NCBI GenBank assembly: GCA_023091735.1
Contig: JALKBU010000026.1
Coordinates: 62,001-126,000 of the forward strand
From: Trichomonas tenax
Taxonomy: Eukaryota; Parabasalia; Trichomonadida; Trichomonadidae
Length of the DNA: 64,000 nucleotides
Direction: 5' to 3'
Shown here: positions 60,035 through 64,000 of the stretch, one piece after another
How the letters are laid out: the number at the start of each line of letters is the position of its first letter
Numbering within the stretch: position 1 is the first letter of the stretch
Position numbers and translations under genes: made by a program
Notes under the pieces: generated by a model
What the model was told of the DNA's origin: nothing
Database searches by the model: none
Seen by the model: the letters and a program-made list of their open reading frames with translations, nothing else

Positions 60035-61502
60035 GTCAAGTCATAAATGTCAGTTTTTTCCCCGCCAATAAAATTTTCTGACATTTTATTTGGTTCCAAC
60101 TTTCAAATCATTAAATTTGTTGTCGTGTGTCATTAAAAACAACAGCAAATAAAGTGAAATAAGAATTTTGGTTTCTTTATTATATTTTAGAATTTGGATT
60201 AAAAATATAGCACTACAATGAATTTACTATTTAATGGGTTATTCAAATTTACTTACCAAGGATAGATGTAATGATGAATGCTTGATATGATGAAAATTTA
60301 ATAGAATTGTTAAATTATATGGCGATAATATTATTAAAGTGGAAAGTTTACATGATAAAGATATAGAGTATATATGATAATTCCTTAAGGGTCAAATCAA
60401 ATTGAAATTATATGAATCAGATAGGAAGTTATGAAGCTTGCGGAACTGGGCAAATCAAAAAGTGAGAGGCCTAAATTCAAATCGAAAACCTATGGATATT
60501 AGGTATTCCGAAATAATTTTAAATGGTTTATCAATTATTCTTATAATATATACGATCTCATTATTTAAAATATGAAAAATCTTAGTTTTTGAATCCATTA
60601 ATCTAAAATTAAGAGAAAATTAATTGAAAATCAATAAATTTTATTTTAATACTTTTTGCTGAAATCGAAAATTTAAATATAGATTCTACTGTAGAATCAA
60701 TATTTCGTCGAAAAACCTTCTTTAAAAAATTTGACAGGAAAAATTTATATCCAATAAACTCATGGTCCAATCGGTTGACTATACAATAGGTTGTTTGCTT
60801 CATTTTTCTAAAAACTTCGATCAGCAATTCTCGATAGCTGAGTTATTTTCCATTTTTAACATGAAATTCAGGATAAAGATCATAAAGGGATTTTATATAT
60901 AAGTTTCTAAGCTCAGATTTTAAGTTTTAAAATCTTTCAATTAACCTTATTTTCATTTTTCTTTTTAACCTTTCCGAACAATAAAACAGAAGATCAACAA
61001 AAACAGAGCAAAATGGTTCACAGCTCATTATAAATCCATTTCATTACGAAGCAGATACCGATTCCCAAAGCAAAACACAGTATTCGTTCTATTATTGGGT
61101 AAATTTCAATCAATTCTGGAAAAACATCAATATAAATCATAACTTATCTTTACATTTCCAAATTCGATATCAAGAGATATAATAACAGACGAAATAACAA
61201 AGACCTTCCTTAGTTATGTCAAAAAGCTAATTATTTTGTGAGAAAATCGATTATTTTTAAACCAATATTCGAAAATTTATTTCTATTCATTATTTTAAAT
61301 ACGTTTTCTATTATTCTTTCAATTTAAACCGCCGATTTTGAATTGCAGTTTAAAAACCGTTTTTATATTATGATATACTAATTATGTAGATCAGAATTTT
61401 GACAATTTTGGTTGGAAAAACGTGACAGGAGAAATGATACTATGTTTAGTTATAGAAATGAACTAAAAAATAAAAAGATTTCCGGTTTGATGTAAACCAA
61501 AA
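60035..61502. other. Long intergenic stretch with one coding-like fragment
   Basis: About 1.47 kb, mostly AT-rich. From 60985 to 61182 one plus-strand frame has protein-like sequence (QLIINPFHYEADTD, then TQYSFYYWVNFNQFWKNI) without an ATG, possibly a short relic of unknown origin. Nothing else recognised. Confidence 0.35.
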
Positions 61503-61514
61503 GTGACGGTTTAT
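61503..61514 (+). promoter_or_regulatory. M3-type (Myb-recognition) core promoter element
   Basis: GTGACGGTTTAT ends 13 bases before the ATG at 61528. Core GACGGTTT fits the M3 pattern. TCAAATAAA follows at 61519-61527 and directly abuts the ATG, but does not fit the TCAYW initiator. Confidence 0.65.
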
Positions 61515-61527
61515 AGAATCAAATAAA

Positions 61528-62472
61528 ATGTTCTCTTTCCTTCCAGCAGCTGGCGTCAGCTTCCGCTACCACGCCCACGAAGAGAAGGCCTTCCTTTCAT
61601 GGATGCGCGAGACAAACAACTTCTTCACAGGCGATGAGTACCACGCAAGAATGGGTATCTGGATGAACAACAAGAGATACGTCCAGGAGCACAACGCTGT
61701 TTCTGACTACAAGCTCTCAATGAACCACCTCGCTCACCTCACAGAGGTCGAGTACAAGGCTCTCTTAGGCTTCAGGGGCGTTTCTCAGGGCGCTGTTGTT
61801 AAGTCTATGAACGTCAAGGACGTCCCAGACGCAGTCGACTGGCGTGAGTCCGGCATCGTTAACCCAATCAAGAATCAGGGCTACTGCGGCTCCTGCTGGG
61901 CTTTCTCTACAATCCAGGCTATCGAGTCAGCTTGGGCTAAGAGCAAGGGCACACTCCTTTCTCTCTCCGAACAGAACCTCGTCGACTGCGTTACAGCATG
62001 CGCTGGCTGCAATGGTGGCCTTATGCATGAGTCTTATCAGTATGTTATTGCTTCCCAGAACGGCCTTTGGATGACAGAAGCTGACTACCCATACACAGCT
62101 AGTGATGACCAGTGCAAGTTCGATGCTTCTAAGGGTGTTGCTCACGTTTCCAGCGACTTCCAGGTCAAAGAGGGCGACGAGGACGCTCTTAAGGAGGCTT
62201 CTGCTACATACGGCCCAATCGCTATCGCTATCGATGCTTCCCACTTCACATTCCATCTCTACCACTCCGGCATCTATGACCCATATATGTGCTCATCCTC
62301 ATACCTCGACCACGCTGTCGGCCTTATCGGCTACGGCCACGATGGCAAGGCCTACTGGCTCGTCCGCAACTCTTGGGGCACTGGCTGGGGTGAGGAGGGT
62401 TACGTCCGCATTGTTCGTAACAAATCCAACAAGTGCGGCGTTGCTACAATGGCTTTCGTTCCGCAGGTTTAA
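61528..62472 (+). CDS. Papain-family cysteine protease (cathepsin L-like, C1A)
   Basis: A 314-residue zymogen of a lysosomal or secreted endopeptidase. Trichomonads use such enzymes for nutrition, host-protein degradation and cytotoxicity. An I29 inhibitor prodomain (~18-75; EEKAFLSWMRETNN) precedes the mature domain, which begins near VPDAVDWRESG. Catalytic residues are Gln117 and Cys123 (NQGYCGSCWAF), His262 (DHAVGLIGYG) and Asn281 (NSWGTGWGEEGY). The GCNGG motif is present. The N-terminus before the prodomain is short and only weakly hydrophobic (MFSFLPAAGVSFRY); a TAG lies in frame just upstream, so this start is firm. Third codon positions are far richer in G/C than in neighbouring genes, as expected of a highly expressed trichomonad gene. 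The stop reads TTTAAATG, TAA within TAAA. Intact. Confidence 0.96.
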   Translation: MFSFLPAAGVSFRYHAHEEKAFLSWMRETNNFFTGDEYHARMGIWMNNKRYVQEHNAVSDYKLSMNHLAHLTEVEYKALLGFRGVSQGAVVKSMNVKDVPDAVDWRESGIVNPIKNQGYCGSCWAFSTIQAIESAWAKSKGTLLSLSEQNLVDCVTACAGCNGGLMHESYQYVIASQNGLWMTEADYPYTASDDQCKFDASKGVAHVSSDFQVKEGDEDALKEASATYGPIAIAIDASHFTFHLYHSGIYDPYMCSSSYLDHAVGLIGYGHDGKAYWLVRNSWGTGWGEEGYVRIVRNKSNKCGVATMAFVPQV

Positions 62473-63013
62473 ATGCATTAAGTTTTATGAGAATTTCTTT
62501 GTTTTTTATATATTTTTTCATGATTTCGAATTTGATTTATTTTATTATCGTGATAATATCTTTGGTTACTCAACATTTTAATAACATTCACACATCGCAA
62601 TACATCTCATATCTAGTTAAGCTTTGGATCGTTATATTTTAGTACAAGTTTATAATTTTGACATATTAGAATTTACAATTTGAATTACATGTCAAAATTT
62701 CCAAAATCAGCCATTGTCTGTTGAATGCAGTATTGATTCAGTGTTGAACTTCAATTTGGTGATGTAATTTTTCAAGTGAGTGCTTGATTAAAATTTGACA
62801 TAAAGGAATGGAAACTTCGAAGCACCCTAGCAATTTGCTTCAAACTCATAGTATATACTATATCGGTCCTCGAGAAGCAATAGCCTGGAGCACTAAGGAT
62901 ATGAACAATTGTGGGCTGAGATCAAAATTTTCCAATATTATTTTCGAAATTTTTAAATAAAAATTTAAATACGCTTTTGGAAAGTGACACATTTTGGGTG
63001 TTTGGTGGACACT
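62473..63013. other. Intergenic stretch, nothing recognised
   Basis: 3' flank of the protease gene and AT-rich DNA without ORFs of interest. Confidence 0.45.
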
Positions 63014-63152
63014 CAAAAAAATCGGGCCTTCGGCGCTGGCGCGGCGTCATCATTGCCTCAAGCAGTTCAAAAGCAATCAAAGTTCGACAAGATTTCAAGG
63101 ATATCCCTCTCCTTCGTTTTTCTTGTTCTCCTCCTCCCTTTTTCCTTTGCTT
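63014..63152. repeat. GC-rich element plus pyrimidine tract, copy B
   Basis: Same order of parts as at 31032-31203: CAAAAAAA, a GC clump starting GGGCCTTCGGC (copy A: GGCCTCCGGC) and running through CGCTGGCGCGGCGTCATC, a spacer, and a pyrimidine tract (TTCTCCTCCTCCCTTTTTCC, ending about 63152). The GC part is shorter than in copy A and forms only the small GCC-TTC-GGC hairpin clearly. Confidence 0.6.
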
Positions 63153-63228
63153 AAAAAAATGATATTGTTTACAAGAACCTTATAGAACTTAATTGAACGG
63201 TGTGTCCCTTACATGTCAAAGGGGCGTT

Positions 63229-63404
63229 TTTAGACCTTGCCAGAACTGGGCCGGACGGTTATTTTACATCGATATTGAATTGAAAATGATCGTTCTGGCA
63301 ATGTCTAAAGTAGGGGGATGCCGACGATTATTTTAAAAGGTAATTTCATTGTAACTTGCTACACCATCATTTTCTGCGGTAGTTTACCTAACATAAAATG
63401 ATGG
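63229..63404. repeat. Two nested inverted-repeat structures
   Basis: First pair: 18-bp arms at 63229-63246 and 63292-63309 (TTTAGAC-C/A-TTGCCAGAAC, one mismatch) around 45 bases. Second pair: perfect 10-bp arms CCATCATTTT (63364-63373) and AAAATGATGG (63395-63404), with an inner GGTA-GTT-TACC. No ORF overlaps. Could be a small foldback element or RNA. Confidence 0.65.
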
Positions 63405-64000
63405 GCAGTAACTTTGCAGTCAACCTGCATGCACTGCATGCAACAGTTTCACACATCACATTCCACGAATAAGATATCTTCGAAAAAAAATAGTTTGAGC
63501 ACAAAATTCAATCTAAACCATAACGCACACATTATCGAATACCAAATTCACATGTAAATACGAAACAATGTTCGACTAATAATATTTCGAAATTTCGAAA
63601 ACCTGCATTTACACAGTATGAGTACAATGTTATTCATTACTGGCTTGTGTTTAGCCAGGGTAGGACATTTGTTCAATATCATACTCGATATTTAATATCA
63701 AAAATTGATAAACGTACACTCTTTTTGGCCCTAAAGTTCAGTTTTCTATCTTATGCGGCATGCATGTGTATGCCATCGAAAAATAATATACTTTTCTGCA
63801 GTTATTTCTCATATTTAATATGCTGCGAGATCTGAAGTTTGTCTATAAGCAATTTTAATCATTTTATATGCATTTCTTAGTTTTGCCTTACCTTGCTTTT
63901 GTCTCTTCTGTATAAATAAAGCATTTTTATCGATAATTTTTTATATCAAATATTTTCAATATTCACAAATACAGTTGTAAATGCAATTGTTATACATAAG
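63405..64000. other. Window end, no gene recognised
   Basis: Near 63427 a TGCATGCAC-TGCATGCA direct/palindromic repeat occurs. Otherwise AT-rich DNA without coding-like sequence up to the window edge. Confidence 0.4.

Noticed and set aside
60609..60827. 72-codon minus-strand ORF
   Set aside because: Composition is that of random AT-rich sequence and no motif, promoter or paralogue supports it.
1..64000. Trichomonad spliceosomal introns (GTAYGT ... ACTAACACACAG)
   Set aside because: I looked for the combined branch/acceptor motif and saw none; all large genes are open throughout.

Overview
The window is eukaryotic and almost certainly from a parabasalid protist of the Trichomonas/Tritrichomonas type. 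The pointers are an AT-rich genome with very long intronless ORFs, a papain-like cysteine protease with strongly codon-optimised sequence, a BspA-type leucine-rich-repeat surface protein relic, small R2R3 Myb proteins, giant coiled-coil proteins, very short putative 5' UTRs, and stop codons that often overlap TAAA. I did not decide the species. No rRNA, tRNA, CRISPR or bacterial operon structure was seen, and no canonical trichomonad intron.

Layout. 1-6.6 kb: 3' part of a BEACH-WD40 protein. 6.7-7.55 kb: an ORF-less element with 27-bp terminal inverted repeats (MITE-like). 7.8-10.3 kb: gene relics, namely a truncated CAP/SCP domain and two tandem copies of a repeat-rich, Pmp-like surface protein. 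11.0-24.6 kb: one 4,523-residue Glu/Lys-rich low-complexity protein. 26.6-29.1 kb: a decayed island with virus/Maverick-like genes (a helicase-primase C-terminus, a virion-like ORF, two unknowns) around a repeat-rich intergenic block. 30.2-34.2 kb: two paralogous R2R3 Myb genes, one intact and one broken, with a GC-rich branched-hairpin element between them. 35.1-38.2 kb: a BspA-like LRR membrane protein pseudogene. 38.6-50.2 kb: a 3,846-residue LRR plus coiled-coil protein. 50.7-57.6 kb: a large USP-type deubiquitinase. 58.3-59.5 kb: a second decayed virus-like island on the minus strand. 59.7-60.05 kb: strong RNA-like secondary structure, including two hairpins sharing the same eight-base loop. 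61.5-62.5 kb: a cathepsin L-like protease. 63.0-63.4 kb: a second copy of the GC-rich composite element and further inverted repeats.

The intact genes are all on the plus strand and well separated. Functionally they are membrane trafficking (BEACH), cytoskeleton or scaffold (the two giant proteins), ubiquitin removal, transcription (Myb) and proteolysis. The spaces between them are a graveyard of surface-protein copies and mobile/viral DNA. Three of the intact genes carry GTGACNGTT 23-25 bases before the ATG, which fits the trichomonad M3 (Myb-type) core promoter element and supports the start codons chosen. The most unusual signals are the structured RNA-like block at 59.7-60.05 kb, the paired GC-rich composite elements at 31.0 and 63.0 kb, and the MITE-like element at 6.7 kb.
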